A stretch of DNA of 64,000 nucleotides from Carnegiea gigantea (lineage: Eukaryota; Streptophyta; Magnoliopsida; Caryophyllales; Cactaceae): NCBI GenBank assembly GCA_029747015.1, contig JAKOGI010000083.1:62001-126000 (forward strand), written 5' to 3'. Positions 46,394 through 58,954 of this stretch are shown here, piece by piece. The notes beneath the pieces were generated by a model. The model searched no databases. It was not told the origin of the DNA and saw only the letters and a program-made list of their open reading frames with translations. Position 1 is the first letter of the stretch, and the number at the start of each line of letters is the position of its first letter. The position numbers and the translations under genes are program-made.

Positions 46394-48499
46394 GGTATTT
46401 TGTTACTTTCTTATTAGTCCTCAGCATTTTTGTTTTTTTTTTTTCCTTTTGTATTATGGATATTAGCTGTTTGACTATTAAATAATCAAAAAAATATCCA
46501 CATTTGTGTAAAATCTTCACAATTTTGGCTTTCAGACGTAACATAGTTCTTTCCTCAAGAATATAGATTATCAATGTCCCATCTCATATTTTGGTAAATC
46601 AAGGATAATGAGCTTGTAACTTAATTGATATCCAGAGTTTTCACATAATTGGGGTCCCTTGGTCTCCTGGGCCTAGCAAAACCTCTTTGCATGGGTATTA
46701 TGTTACACTAGCATCATACCCGTATAATGTCGGAACTTGCAAAAAATATTTGGGGATCCAAGATTTGATTCTCCAACCTCTTTGATAAAATTGAGAGTTT
46801 TATCACAATTTTAACATAAACCTTATTTATATTATGGGTAATACATTCTACATATGTAATAATAGTGTAAAAAAAAAGTTCACGGGGTCGGTCCCCTTCA
46901 ACCCTAACAAGGATCCGCCATTATACATGTATGTTGCACGATTTGTGCTATATTTTAATGATTATTTTTCATGTAAATTAGTATATTATTAATAAATTTG
47001 AATATTTACATGTTGAATGGAAATTGATATAAAACAATGATAAAAACAAAAATAAGAATTAACTCTTAAAAAAGAGAATTAACTCTAAAAATAACTCAAG
47101 TTAAATTATACTCTACCTTTGTCACATAAATGGTATTGCAAGATTTTGTTTTTTCCCTCAATCAAAGCTTATAAACAGTTATTATAGTTTTTTTAGCAGG
47201 ATGAAGTTTACGCTCTATTAGTGTCCATCAATTGAAAAAAGTTTTTTTTTTCGTTTCTTTTTTCTCCTTAGATTATCTTGATATTTAACCACGGTAGCAT
47301 ACACGTACAAAACATATTAAATTGATTTTTTAACTGAGAGATGGTACAAAATTTACAACTTATATGGGATGGATAAATGTATATGTTATAGTATACTCTA
47401 AATACTCTTCAGAAACTAACATTTGAAGAGTTCAATAATGTTATAATGACAAAAAATTACTTTTGTAAATATGTAATATAGGCTTTAAGATATATAATAA
47501 TCAAATTCCTTAGGATATTTGATTGTAAATAATACAACAGTATAATGAAAGTTTAATATTTTATTTTACGTTAGTAGAAATTGCAACCATATGCATATAG
47601 TGATTAGTAAAAATATTAAATGCTATGCAAATGAAATCAAAATATTAAGATAATTGACAATCAATTAAAAAAGAAGATAGCGTTGGATAACCAAAAAAAA
47701 TATCATCAAACTCAAGAATAACTGAGCATGATATAAAATCGTAGAGGAACGAACTTTACAATATTAATAATTTATACTTCTACTTGGTAAGATGAAAAAG
47801 TTCAGTTTCAATTAAAGATATGAGAAAGAATTGTCTACTTCTCTAAGTGGTCTGTCATACAAAGTTACCTCTATGTTAAAGTTATATTATAATAGTTAAT
47901 TCTGCGAGAGTTAGCCAATTAACAATTATAACTAATGTAAATGACAAAGAAAGTTGTGTGAATAACACAATGAAAGAAAGAACAAAAAAATTTACTTTTT
48001 GGTACACTGAGGTTTTGTATAATGATTTTCGAAACCCACTTTTTCAGATAAATATTTCTCGGACTATGTGGGTTGGGGTAATTAATTTTTGGGGGACAAA
48101 TATTTCTATTTCTGACCTTCAACTTTCTAAACTTGTGAATTGGTCCCTAATATCTAAATAAAACTATTTTTAGTGTTTTTTATTCTTATAATGACCTTAC
48201 TGATTCTAGTTATCACAATCTACTACTTATGTCTTAAATATTATATTTTCTGTGATTAGCGGTCTACCATGCTTATCAAAATAATTAAAACTTAATTAGA
48301 TAATTTCGACCGTTACTTGAACTTAGTCAGCGCTAGACTCCGATTTTTAATCTCATCCCCACCTTCCAGTTTCCTCTAGCTTCCAGTTTACAGAGATTGC
48401 TAATCTCATTCCCACCTTCCTTAGATCAGGCGCAGCACAGATCCGTTTCGTTTCCTACCTCGGACCGTAGTCACTAATTAAGATTTCAATCTTTTTCAA
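46394..48499. other. AT-rich unassigned DNA
   Basis: No gene is recognised. A short direct repeat, TAATCTCATxCCCACCTTCC, occurs at about 48349 and 48404. Confidence 0.6.
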
Positions 48500-48580
48500 G
48501 GATAGTGGATCTTTAATCAAGAAATTATAATATTTAAGATATAAGATTCAATTGAATAACGTTCCTTACTAGGAAACTTC

Positions 48581-48755
48581 TTTTATTGAAAGCTTACAGG
48601 CGAAAATATTACAATGGAAAGCTTTGAAGAAAGACCTAAGTTAAGATCATTAGAGAAGCTTACTCATAGAGAAATGGAGGATTCCGACTTCTCTTATACT
48701 CAGGAATACTCAAATGATCGTATCCCTTCTCAGCACTCGACTTTTCCTTTTTATA
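48581..48755 (-). promoter_or_regulatory. Caulimovirid-type promoter and poly(A) signal
   Basis: On the minus strand a TATAAAAA box (48748-48755) is followed about 160 bases later by AATAAAA (48581-48587). The spacing between promoter and terminator within a short terminal overlap is typical of pararetroviruses. A TGACG motif, on the plus strand, lies upstream near 48827 (CACTGACGGCTATAG). The promoter reads leftward, away from the viral ORFs. Confidence 0.5.
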
Positions 48756-48949
48756 GAGGATTGGGGGTACATAGGATGCCCTAATGGCTATAGTACATAT
48801 TGATTTTTCATATGACTACAGTATACACTGACGGCTATAGTACACTACTTTATTTTACAAACCAGGCACTTGTCAAGATAGTACAATAATGGAGCAGCAA
48901 CTTTTCAAAACTTTTAATGATGACAAGACTAGTCATCATTATTGAAATT

Positions 48950-50013
48950 CTACGTGCCTTCATCTCCAATTATATTTTCCAAGTCATCATTATCTGGATA
49001 ATCATCAAAATCTTCATCTAATTGAAGATGCTCTGGATTCCATTTTTCAAATAATTCAAGAAGATATTTCTTTCCTTTTTCAGATAAGAACTTTCCAACT
49101 CCCACATCAAATAGATGATCAAAGATATCTTCTGAGACTGCTCCTTCCACCTTCATGTATTCTTTAAACTCATTGTCATAGGTGAAAATAGTATTTTCAC
49201 AATGCATTAACGTTTTTCCTTATTTAATTGATGCCTAACATTGATGATAAATGTTGAAAAATCTAATGGCTCTTGCTAATGCAGCATCAGTAACTAGATG
49301 CAACGGCCATTCAGAAACCCATTCTTGTCATTGATCATTAAGATTGCCGTAATCAACGATCTGAACAAGATAATGGGCTGGCTTGGCTTTCTCATTTTCG
49401 TATTCGAATAACGTGCTATGCACTTCCAAATTTAGGCATCTTCGAACTGGAATTTTTGTTGGACCATTAGGAGATATAAGAATCCAATTGATCCTTCTAA
49501 ATATGCATTGTTGAAATTTTGTTAGTTTTGAGAAAATGGGGACTTTGAATCTGGGATTTCTATGAAGTAAAGTATCATCTTATATTCCCAGGCTTTAAAG
49601 ACAGGGTTATGTGGAGATAATGAATTTGTTGGGAGACTAACACCACCAACTCCAGATTTGTTAGAAAAATAGATCGTTGTATCCTAAATCTCTCAAATAT
49701 CATAGGAATAATGATGATAAAAATCGATGCAGACTACATACCACTCATTGAATCATTTTTCTCGAACATGAGAACTTATTTTTTCTTGGATATCATAAGG
49801 ACACTGTAGGTAGTTAACTTGTAACTCTAAAAGAGAAAATCTTTGGGCTATTAGGTAGGCAGTAGATAATAGACCAAAATGTGATTTTCCTTTTGTATGG
49901 AATTCAAGGTTATCGATAAGGACTTTACTAGAAGGCGTAATCCGTTCTAGTAGGAATGACATTTCATTAAGGATTTTCTCTTTTTTTGGCATGAGGTTGA
50001 CTTTGATGATCAC
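48950..50013 (-). pseudogene. Possible caulimovirid transactivator/inclusion-body ORF remnants
   Basis: Three pieces lie downstream of RNase H: 49753-50013, an open stretch at about 49230-49510 (with PAHYLVQIVDYGNLND), and the acidic 48950-49207 (DEDFDDYPDNDDLENI). In caulimovirids with a separate last ORF this place is held by the translation transactivator. I infer the identity from position and cannot confirm it from motifs. Confidence 0.4.
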
Positions 50014-50118
50014 TATTGGCGAGTTCTCGAGTTAAACTGTCTGTCAGAGAGTTCTTCGATCCCTGTATATGTTCAATGGAAAGGAAAATTGGTTAAGCTA
50101 TAATTGTCAACGCAGGAG

Positions 50119-52130
50119 TCACCCTTGTGCTTGCATATTTGATAAATTCTTTTTCATAAAATTGAGTATTCCTTTGCAATCAGTTTGAATAAGAAAAGGT
50201 TTTGGGACTAAGAAGATTAAGAATTTCTCAATTCCCTTTATAACTGCAAGGATTTCTTTTTCCAACATGGGATAGTTGCATTCAGCTTTATTAGAACTTT
50301 CACTGCTGTATTTATAAAGTTTTTCTCCTTCTTTGACTTTGAGTACTACGCTCCAGTGCTTGTTGTTGGCATCTATCTTAAGAACTAAATCATCTCCTTC
50401 ATTAGGCAAATTAAGAACAGGAAGATTTTTACACATTTTTTTGAAATTCTGAACAATCTTTGTATCACTAGTGGTCTAGGTCCAGCTTACTTCGTTCTTG
50501 AGTTTCTACTACAATGGTTTTCTTAACTTAGCTAAATCTTTAATGAAATCTGAAGCATAAGTTAGGCATCCAAGGAGCCTTTCTAGTTGCTTCCTGTCTT
50601 CGATTTTTTAAGGAAAATTTTCTATTTTTTGCAGAATATATTTTTGTAGGATGATTTGTCCAACTTTTATCTCTAAGCCTAAAAACTCAATTTCTTGTTT
50701 AGCATAAATGCATTTGTTTTTACCAAGTATGCTACCATGATCAATGCATCTCTAGGTGACTGCTAAAATATCATCTTTGTGTTGTTCTATGGTTTTGGAA
50801 AAGACAAGGATATCGTCAATATAAACTAAACAACAATGATTAAGATCTTTGTTATCTATTCTTCTTTAAAATATTTGGAGTACATTTTTAAGACCAAATG
50901 GTATTACTATCTATTCATAATGTCCTTGTGGTGCACTAAATGTAGTTAAAGGAATACTTTTCTCATCTATTTTAATCTGCCAATAACTACTTTTTCAATC
51001 CATTTTTGAGAACCAAGAGACTCCTTGAATTCTATTAAAAATGACAGTTTTGTTAGGAATATAATACCCATCAAAGATAGTATTATCATTAAGCTTTTGG
51101 TAATTGATTACCATTCTTGTCTTTCCTCTTTTTTCTTCTACAAGATTTCTTACCATAAAAGCGGGACTGGTGTGATAACTTTTATTATTCCTAATTAATC
51201 CTTTATTCAAAAGTTCTTTAATTTGTTTATCAAATTCTTGAATACCCTGGTGTGTATACCGTATTTGTTTAACTCAGATAATAGTGTTGGGATTTAATAA
51301 AGTGATTTTAGCAAATATTTTATCTTTATCCCAAACTTTTAGAGGATTATTATAGTAGAGTTCTTTACATAATTTTTCTTGTTGTTCAATAATCTACTCT
51401 TTAATAGATAACTCAACTAATGAGATTGTTAGTGCTACATCTCACTGTGCAAGCATTACCTTCTCACCTCATTAGCTGCATGTGTAAGCCTTAATTTTTT
51501 AATAGGAACCTAGTGACCATTAATTGTAAATATTATTTGGATTATGGTTTGGGTGCAGGGAGAATCTAATCTTTGAAAATTATTTCCAATAATCATATCA
51601 TGAGAAGGTTGATTAGTAGCCCATAGAACTGGTATAATGCATTGGACTCCTCCTAACTCTATGGATAGCTCTTCTATTGCCTCATTATGACTCATAACGC
51701 TATTATTAACTATCCTTACTTGTAAAGGATTCTTCGCTTTCTTCCACATAAATTGTGAAAATAATGATCTTTTTTCAAAGCATACAGAACAACCACTATC
51801 TATGTAAGCACATACTTCATATTTATTATATCCATCTAAACATACCTTTATTGGGATATAGATGCTATTAGGATTTGTATTGGTAGTTTCATAGCATATC
51901 TTCATAGTCACGTTTTTGACTAATTCATCCTCATAGATTGGTTCACTAATAGTTCTAGTTTTATACCTGATGACCTTTCTTTCTAGACTCATACTTCAAT
52001 CTACACTGGGTCTTGCAGTTTCAAAACTCATTCTACTCATTTCACTAGTGATGCTAATTGTATCATCTTCTTTAAGCTCTTCTTTAGCTGATGAAGATTC
52101 TTCTCCCCAATCTGATCTTGTACTCATACT
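50119..52130 (-). pseudogene. Caulimovirid protease, RT and RNase H region, broken
   Basis: The protease piece (51510-51992) has the active-site motif YIDSGCSVCF and later a hydrophobic Ile-Gly segment. RT pieces include 50995-51210 (RMVINYQKLNDNT, WFSKMD) and a YIDD catalytic motif at 50812-50823. RNase H (50119-50436) has LKIDANNKHW, the YSSESSNKAE segment and LIQTDCKGI. Stops and frameshifts separate the pieces. This region is the strongest evidence for the caulimovirid identity, because a retroviral-type protease-RT-RNase H without integrase is diagnostic. Confidence 0.85.
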
Positions 52131-52149
52131 TCTTAATAATTAGGGTTTA

Positions 52150-52780
52150 ATAGTGATTTTGCCTTCTTCATCGATTTTTATTATATTTTTCTTGTTAATC
52201 TTTGTAGGGTTGGCAAAGATAGATATCTATGAATGATCAATCTTTATCTCTTGTGGATTGGATTTAATCCTTTGGACTTTTTACATAGGGGTAGGGCTTT
52301 CAAATTTTTCTAGCTACCTCTATCATGGTGACTCTAGTCTTTGGATCGATAGTATTATCTAATTTATAGATAATTTTTCAAAATATCCTTAATGGATATC
52401 CTCCTCTTTTCATATCCATTCCAACTATTTTTGTCTTAAGGGATAGGAAATTTTTAGCAAACTCATCTTTTAGACTCATATAATATCCAAGTCTACAATT
52501 GAACCCTACTGATCCATTACATAAGTTAGTCTTTATTCCTGTGATAATTTGATTATTGAACTTGGTATGCCTAGTATCACAAGGTAAAGCATAAAGATCA
52601 ATATCTTTACCATAATATTGTAATGGAGTGATTTAAACTTGGAGACTTTTGACATGGATATATCTATATTTTGTATCTTTGTTATGTTTAAGGATATTTT
52701 TCTAATTAATGAGATTAACTTCCCCAACGTCATACTCACAATCCTTTATTTCCAAATCTCATTCCATCATTTCACATACA
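52150..52780 (-). pseudogene. Possible caulimovirid movement-protein region
   Basis: Between the zinc finger and the protease there are about 600 bases of broken coding sequence. The longest piece (52533-52739, 68 residues) contains VILGIPSSI. Position is the main argument, since cavemovirus-type genomes have movement-protein sequence here. The sequence match by eye is weak. Confidence 0.4.
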
Positions 52781-53099
52781 TATTGACTTTTTGATTGAAA
52801 GATAGATTTTTTATAGATCGTGCCTTTTTGGATTATGGGACGAACCCAATCTTCTTTGACTTTCTCATGATTATTGTCTACAACAAATTCTTCTCCTTAG
52901 AAATTACCAAGGCTAATAGAGTTACTCTCCATCATATAACTTGTTTCTTTATAACAATTTTTTTCATATTCATTGTCCAATATAATTTCAACAATCCCTT
53001 TGTTGTTGTTTAGGCTTATGTCTAATGCCTCATCTTCACTAAGCTCAACATAATCTATGCTTTCTGAAGTCTGGATAAGCTTATTAGTCTTTCTATTTT

Positions 53100-53862
53100 T
53101 GCATTTATTAGCATAATGCCCTACTTCTCCGCCTGCCCAGCATTTGCGATTGTTTTTTCCTGTAGGGCAATAAGCAGCTTTCCTAAAAAATTTATGTTTT
53201 TTAGGACTTAGTTTGTTATGATATTTCTTCTATATTTCTCGCCTCTCTGCTTGTTAAAACTCTTTTTCTTATAGAATTTTCTTTTCCTTTGCTTTTTAGG
53301 TTCCTTTCCCTATTGGTGAGGCAAATCCCAACAGGTTAGGAATTGCTTCTTAATTTTCTTTTGCTTTTGGATATCCAGAAACTGATCGTTGACCCACTTT
53401 CTTAGATAAGAGATTCTCGAACCAAGGGTATCAATGACATTTGCTCGTTCCAGATATACAATGTATTTTTCATTAATTATGAAATTTATAGGATTTGGTA
53501 ATTTTTCATAGAACATACCAAGATCGGTTTCATTATGCCCAATTTTATAATAATATTGATTAAATTCATTAATATAATTTTTCAGGTATTTCATATCTCC
53601 TAATTCTATATTATTAATATTTTTTTGTCGTTCTCTTGCTTTTTTTTTCGGAATCAAGTTTAGCTCCGATAAATTCAGTTTTAATTTCCCTGCATAAATT
53701 TGTAAACATTGCAACTGGTGTTTCCATCATTCTTAAAGTATTTTTACCATCTTCAATTAATGAAACATACCAGTCAGCTATAGTATCAGAAAAGCTACGT
53801 TCGATATAGTTTAGGAAGTTTGTCGCAGTCCATGTAGTATTTAGGTTTAAATCACTATTCAT
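53100..53862 (-). pseudogene. Caulimovirid coat protein-like region with zinc finger
   Basis: Two overlapping frames (53614-53862 and 53310-53714) hold the capsid-type segment, with the aromatic-rich start TATNFLNYIERSF and the core NYINEFNQYYYKIG. A frameshift lies near 53640, in a run of T (A on the coding strand). A basic stretch and a CCHC-like finger (GHYANKC) follow at about 53105-53145, where one of the expected Cys residues appears replaced. The order capsid then finger is typical of caulimovirid coat proteins. Confidence 0.7.
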
Positions 53863-54063
53863 TCTTCTTTTTTAGTGCTCAAATATTTCTTTTCTATTAT
53901 GGGCACCATCAATGTTTAAGATATATAAAGTTTGGCTAATTGCGGTGAGGCCAATTTCTTCATAGGTTGTGATTTTCTTGGGATAAATCCGAAGGAGAAA
54001 TTGCTTGTACGTCCTGCTAGAACATACCTAGGTCTCAAGAAATGAGTATTTCTTATGGAAGGT

Positions 54064-54396
54064 TCACCAATTGACCAGATTGATCTCTATTTCATATAAG
54101 CCGTCCTCTTCTCTAATATCATTGATCTCGTTTTCAACTGTCATTTTACCATATTTCTTATTTAATTTTCTCTTAACTTCTTCTAATGGTAATATACTGA
54201 GATCTTCTAATTTAATAAGATTCATATGCCGATATATTTCTTCTTCTAATTGGATATTATTGGTCTCTTCATTATCATCAGATAAAACGTCATATTTATC
54301 ACTAATTACGTCTATGATCTTGTTTAATTCCTCTAGGTTTTGTTCTTTCTCGAACATATTTTGTAGTTCGTCAAGAGTGTATTGCTTATACTCCAT
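54064..54396 (-). pseudogene. Caulimovirid N-terminal ORF segment
   Basis: A 110-residue acidic frame, rich in Glu, Asp, Asn and Ile, predicted helical or coiled coil. It lies between the primer site and the coat-protein region. I do not recognise a domain. The frame stops at 54064 before the coat-protein region begins. Confidence 0.5.
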
Positions 54397-54852
54397 CTTC
54401 TTCTTCCTTTTCTGCTTTTTCAGCTGATTTTTCGCCTGATTTATCTCCTACTTCTTTTTGAATTTTAATCTCGTGCAAAGAAAATGGAATCTTGTTTTTC
54501 GGGTTTTGGAAAGAATATTTATGTTGAAAAGATGTGCTAATACGGGAAGTGGATTTTCCTCTATGTCCAACTTCATTAACCAAAGAAAGGTGAATTACAG
54601 ATATTTATTTCTTAAGCTCCTTGACTTCAGTCTTACTTTTAGCTAATTCGGCTTTTAGTTTTAAAACTATATCAGTAATATAGTTTAATTGAGGTGCTAG
54701 TGGAGAAAGGCCTTTCGGTGAGTGAACAATATGTGAATAATTTGGTCCAAGGTAAGCAGGTGATGATTCTAGCATTAATCACAATTAATTACAGTTAATT
54801 AGTTTAATTAATCATTAATTAGCTTAATAATCTTAATTATTTTTGATCACGT

Positions 54853-54865
54853 GGCTTTGATACCA
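54853..54865 (-). other. Caulimovirid tRNA-Met primer-binding site
   Basis: The minus strand reads TGGTATCAAAGCC, one base from the canonical plant pararetrovirus site. By convention this marks genome position 1 and supports the orientation. Confidence 0.75.
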
Positions 54866-54900
54866 TTTGAAAGAGGGGGTCAAGTTGTACTTATGAGCAA

Positions 54901-56160
54901 AAAACTACATGCATAAATTTTTATTTTTGGAAAGTAAATTTTTAAGGATTTGGATTAGATGTACAAATCTAAGAAACTTAGGGTCCTTGGTGCAATTTTG
55001 AAAAAGATAAGTTTGGCCGACTTTAGTGCAAAAAAATATTTACCCAAAGTTGGAGGGACTAGAAAATATTTATTAGAAAATGTGGGCCTGAAAAATTATT
55101 TGCCATAACCTCAATTGTCCAAAATATAATGTTTTTCAAGAAAGAACTACTACAATTTTAAAGACTCATAATTTGGAGGTTAATTATATTGATGCTTAAA
55201 TTCACAATTTAAAATGAAAATTACAATTACAATCATTAATGTAGTTGCGCATGAATCAGTAATATAGGTGGAGGATGATTATCTAATAAATACAAAGCTA
55301 TTTAGAAAAGGGCAATCACAAAAAAAGGGAAAAGAAAAGAGAATCAATAGCAATGTGACATTTTGCAAAAATATGTGGTTTCGCCCAATTTTACATATAG
55401 TTATTATTATACGCATTGGAAACTCAAAAGAACATGGTCAGGGTTACATCTTTGTTTGGCTTAATCAATGATCGTGAACCTCCTCCTACTCCCACTAAAT
55501 CCACTAAGGCACTAACCCAGTGGATCAGCCTTGCATCAGAATTAACTGGGTGAGCATCCTTCCATTGCAAAAGCAATAAATAATAGGTGGTTAGAACAAA
55601 ACCCATTTACCTAAAGTGTCCTTAAAGGGCTATTAATTGATTTTGTTGCTGACTTTCAATAAATTTTAATTCTTCAGTATGGCGTAAATATTTTTGGCAT
55701 GAAAACTATATTAGATTTAAGAGCTTGCTTATCATAGGTTGTATGCTAAAACAAAGCATAGCTCAATATACTATCATTTTGCCACAATTTTGATATGAAC
55801 CGAGAAATGCTATGTTTTAAAGTAGAATTCCGATGTTGTAATTTGGTCTTCAAACCTTGTAATCAAAGCAAAATATTTGGATAACCCATTCTTTTCGATT
55901 ATTAGTTGGAAAAATTTCATAAAGATACCACTAGGTATCAAACAAAAAGACTGTTAAAAGGCAGAATTACAACTACTAATAAAAGGATGGAGAGCACTAA
56001 GTACTAAACAACAAAGTAGGCAATAAGTGATTATCAATCTGCCATTCCAATTAACTAAACTGATCTGTCGCATGAGCTCAATGAACCCTTGAAGAGACCA
56101 TCAAGGCTGCTTTTTCATTTTCTTCATCAAACTCCTCGTAATCTTTCTAATAACTAAAGT
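54901..56160. other. AT-rich unassigned DNA right of the viral copy
   Basis: No gene is recognised. Part may be viral leader, but I find no match to the segment near the promoter at 48581-48755. Confidence 0.5.
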
Positions 56161-56469
56161 CTCATCTCCTACAATACAAACACCTAGTTATCTGCCTAAC
56201 TCTAAACTTTCTCAAGTAAATTTTGTAGGGCAGGGGAGTCTTGTCTAGTAGACTCTTGAACCTTTTCTTTAGTATTAGAAATCTTTTTAGTATCAGGTGA
56301 CATAGGTTGCCTACGGCTAATGAAATACGTAGGTTCCTCAATGTCATTTGTAGAAGATTCACTCACAACAACAATCCCTACAAGTGTTTTTTTTTTTTTT
56401 TTTTGAGTGATCAATTTGCCAATATAAGTAGGATGAGTCTTTGCAGTTCCTATAGGCAGGAAAAGTGTT

Positions 56470-56965
56470 CCACTAGCCTTAGAGCTAACTTCTTGATCGA
56501 CCTTCTAAATTAACCCTTCCAAAATGATGTTGATGTACATTCTCATGGTCATGTGCTACCTTGTTAGCTTGGGTATTTACTAAGCGAAGACCAACTACTT
56601 CCTGTGAATTATGAGTAACATTAACCTCATCAAAGTCATTTTTTATAGGAGAAATGTCAACAACAAGCCTACGCTTTGGAATCCACTTCCATTTTGAGTG
56701 ATTATTATTTCTAACGAAACGACCTTTCAACGTCACGCAACTTTTAGGGTTCTTTTTTGAAATTTAGCCCAACTCCCACTCGCCAAGTTACACCATAACA
56801 GCTTCCAACAGGGTGAAAGAATTGCCTTCTCACCTCTTCTTTGCTTCGAAATCTGACAAATCCATATTTCATGTCACTTTTTCTAGCAACTGGATTTGCG
56901 ATGTAAGCATCAACACGTTTCCAAAAGATGCAAATTTAGTTTGTAATTGCACAAACGCAGCCTTG
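56470..56965 (-). pseudogene. LINE ORF1-like remnant with RRM motif
   Basis: On the minus strand a frame at about 56780-56940 reads WKRVDAYIANPVARKSDMKY followed by GFVRFRSKEEVRRQFF, with the RNP1-like core KYGFVRF of an RNA-recognition motif. A one-base shift leads to KGRFVRNNNHSKWKWIPKRR (56485-56736). Plant L1-type LINEs carry such RRM-containing ORF1 proteins. It could also be a fragment of a host RNA-binding gene. No ORF2 follows. Confidence 0.5.
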
Positions 56966-58344
56966 GAAGCAAAGGGGTCACTACCTTGAACATTGGGGAC
57001 CTCTGATGTGAACAACACTCTTGGTGTTGCAACTCAACCTTCAGAGCTTGAAACCTGGCCTTGATCAAAAATCCACAATCCTCGATGGGATTCGCCAGAA
57101 GCCAGAAAAGAAACCAGAAGAGGAACTTATCCAACCACCAGAAAACAGCATCGGAGAGACGCCACCATTCACCAAGACCACCAGTCACTGCAAAGGAAGA
57201 AGCACCGCAACTCACGCAACAACTCCTTCAACTGCGTCGACTGCTCCCAAGCCCAACACAAATGCCACAGAGAAGGTGACTCCCGGAGCGCCACCCTTCA
57301 GAGGAGGGTTAAGTGGTTTCCGGTTATCGTTGGTGCCGACAGGAGGTGAGGTTCTACTATGCGTTTGCCAGGGCCAGTTCATTTTAGATAACCCATTTAT
57401 ATTTCTCTTGAATCACTTGATTTAGTTCAGTATACCTGAAGCTAAAGCCTTTTTACTAAAACTGTACAGTTTTTATACAGTTTGGATATGGTTCTGGTTA
57501 GGACAAAATCTGATGGTCTCAATGTGGTTATTGAACCTTTTGGTTCGTATAGAAATTTTAGGGGACTCAGTGATCTTTCTAAATTTATGTGACGTATTAT
57601 AATTAGAAGTCCAGGTAAAAGGATAAGGATTTTCCACGTCAGTGTTGACAACTGTCTAGATTTAGATCAGGGTATTACCATGAAAGTTTGTGTTAAGTAA
57701 GTAGAAAGGAAAGATTTGGAGACTTCTTAGTTGTCTAGTTGTCCGGAGCATATGCGGCACATCAATAGTTGACTAAAGAGTAAATGGGTCTGGTAAAATT
57801 TTACCATAGTCCTTGACTTTAGGCCAAGGGACATAACTTTCCTTTTCTTTAATTTCCGAAACCCGCCATTTTTACGTGTCCCTACATCTAAAATAACATA
57901 TGTCTTAGGTCTATCTAATAAGGTAGGTCAGGGACTATGATATCACAATTGCTATGGGTAAAGGATAATTATACTAGAATGTGGGCAAAAAAAAGTTAAA
58001 AATACAATTTAAGTCTTTAAATCAAATGTGCTTAATTTACATTTGTCCAAGTCAATTAAAGTTTCTTTTAACAAAGGAATGCAGGTAAATATGCCTATTT
58101 ATCAATATATAAATATGGGTTAAATTGCAAATCATATAAGTATCGACATTATAAGTGTATATGGATAGATCAATTGAATTAAGTTGTTCAAGGGGAGCAT
58201 GTGAAAAGCCCTTCATTCGTAGTATATATGTCTATATACATTTGGCCAGAGAATTGATCAATTTAATAGAAGATAGCCTTATTCAAGGCCTCTGAAAGGT
58301 ACAAATCGACACTAATTAAAAATTTCATTTGTACAATTTAAGGT
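56966..58344. other. Unassigned DNA with short open stretches
   Basis: A Pro/Thr/Lys-rich stretch on the plus strand (57021-57279) and a 57470-57700 stretch (LVRTKSDGLNVVIEPFGSYR) are open but match nothing I recognise. The rest is AT-rich. Confidence 0.4.
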
Positions 58345-58858
58345 TGTTATGAATTAGAGCAAACTAATAGCGGAAGCGTTAGGGTGAATAATGATAATCA
58401 AAAGTAAAAAACGATAACAAGAACAATAAAAAAAACAAATATTTACGTGGAAACCCAATGTGGGAAAAAAACAACGGACAGCGACTAGCACAAACAATCC
58501 ACTATGAGAAGGCGTGAGTACAAGGCGATCACAATCACAACAAGTGATTCGATCAAGCAACCAGATTACAATCTCTTTTATAATCTCTCTCAAAACTCTC
58601 TCAACCTCTCTTACAAATCTAAAATAGTGAAAACAGAATACTCTATAAGTATTTCTTGCTGGTCTGGGATTCAGGGATGGGTATTAGGGCCTAGGCAAGA
58701 CCCTTTATATAGGGTTTAGAAGTATAAGGATGTAAAAAATCCTAGGAGCAACCCTAGCCGCTAAGACGACGAAAACCTAGCCGTCACGGTCCGTAGCCCA
58801 AACTCTTTGAAATCCATGGTGGATCTGCAGAGCTGATTTTGGGCCATTAAACTCAACA
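58345..58858 (-). repeat. LTR of the gag-protease element (3' copy)
   Basis: It starts TGTTATGAATTAGAGC and ends CTCAACA, followed by a purine-rich tract on the minus strand (AAAATGGAGAT). A TATATAAAG box on the minus strand lies at 58703-58711. Confidence 0.85.
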
Positions 58859-58954
58859 ATCTCCATTTTGGACCAAAATCACAAACACTAACTCTCGCAC
58901 ATTGTCATAGCACCTCGAAGGGTAATGCCTTGCAGGGCGGAGCCCGAAGGGTAT

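Larger units (their letters stand above)
48500..54900 (-). mobile_element. Endogenous caulimovirid-like (pararetrovirus) sequence
   Basis: Read on the minus strand, the order is tRNA-Met primer site (54853-54865), N-terminal ORF, coat protein-like region with a zinc finger, a possible movement-protein region, protease-RT-RNase H, a possible transactivator-like region, then a TATA box and poly(A) signal. That is one linear copy of a caulimovirid genome. There is no integrase or LTR. The arrangement is closest to cavemovirus- or petuvirus-like viruses; the genus is not certain. Frameshifts and stops occur in every region and the length (about 6.4 kb) is below a usual 7-8 kb genome, so it is a broken fossil. 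No replication-competent copy is present here. Confidence 0.85.

Noticed and set aside
46620..47000. Possible miniature inverted-repeat element (GGGTCCC and GGTCGGTCCCC blocks)
   Set aside because: I could not find matching terminal inverted repeats or a target duplication.
48500..54900. Gypsy or Copia retrotransposon as the source of this RT
   Set aside because: There is no LTR, integrase or polypurine tract; the zinc finger follows a capsid-type region and a TATA/poly(A) block lies at the end, as in caulimovirids.
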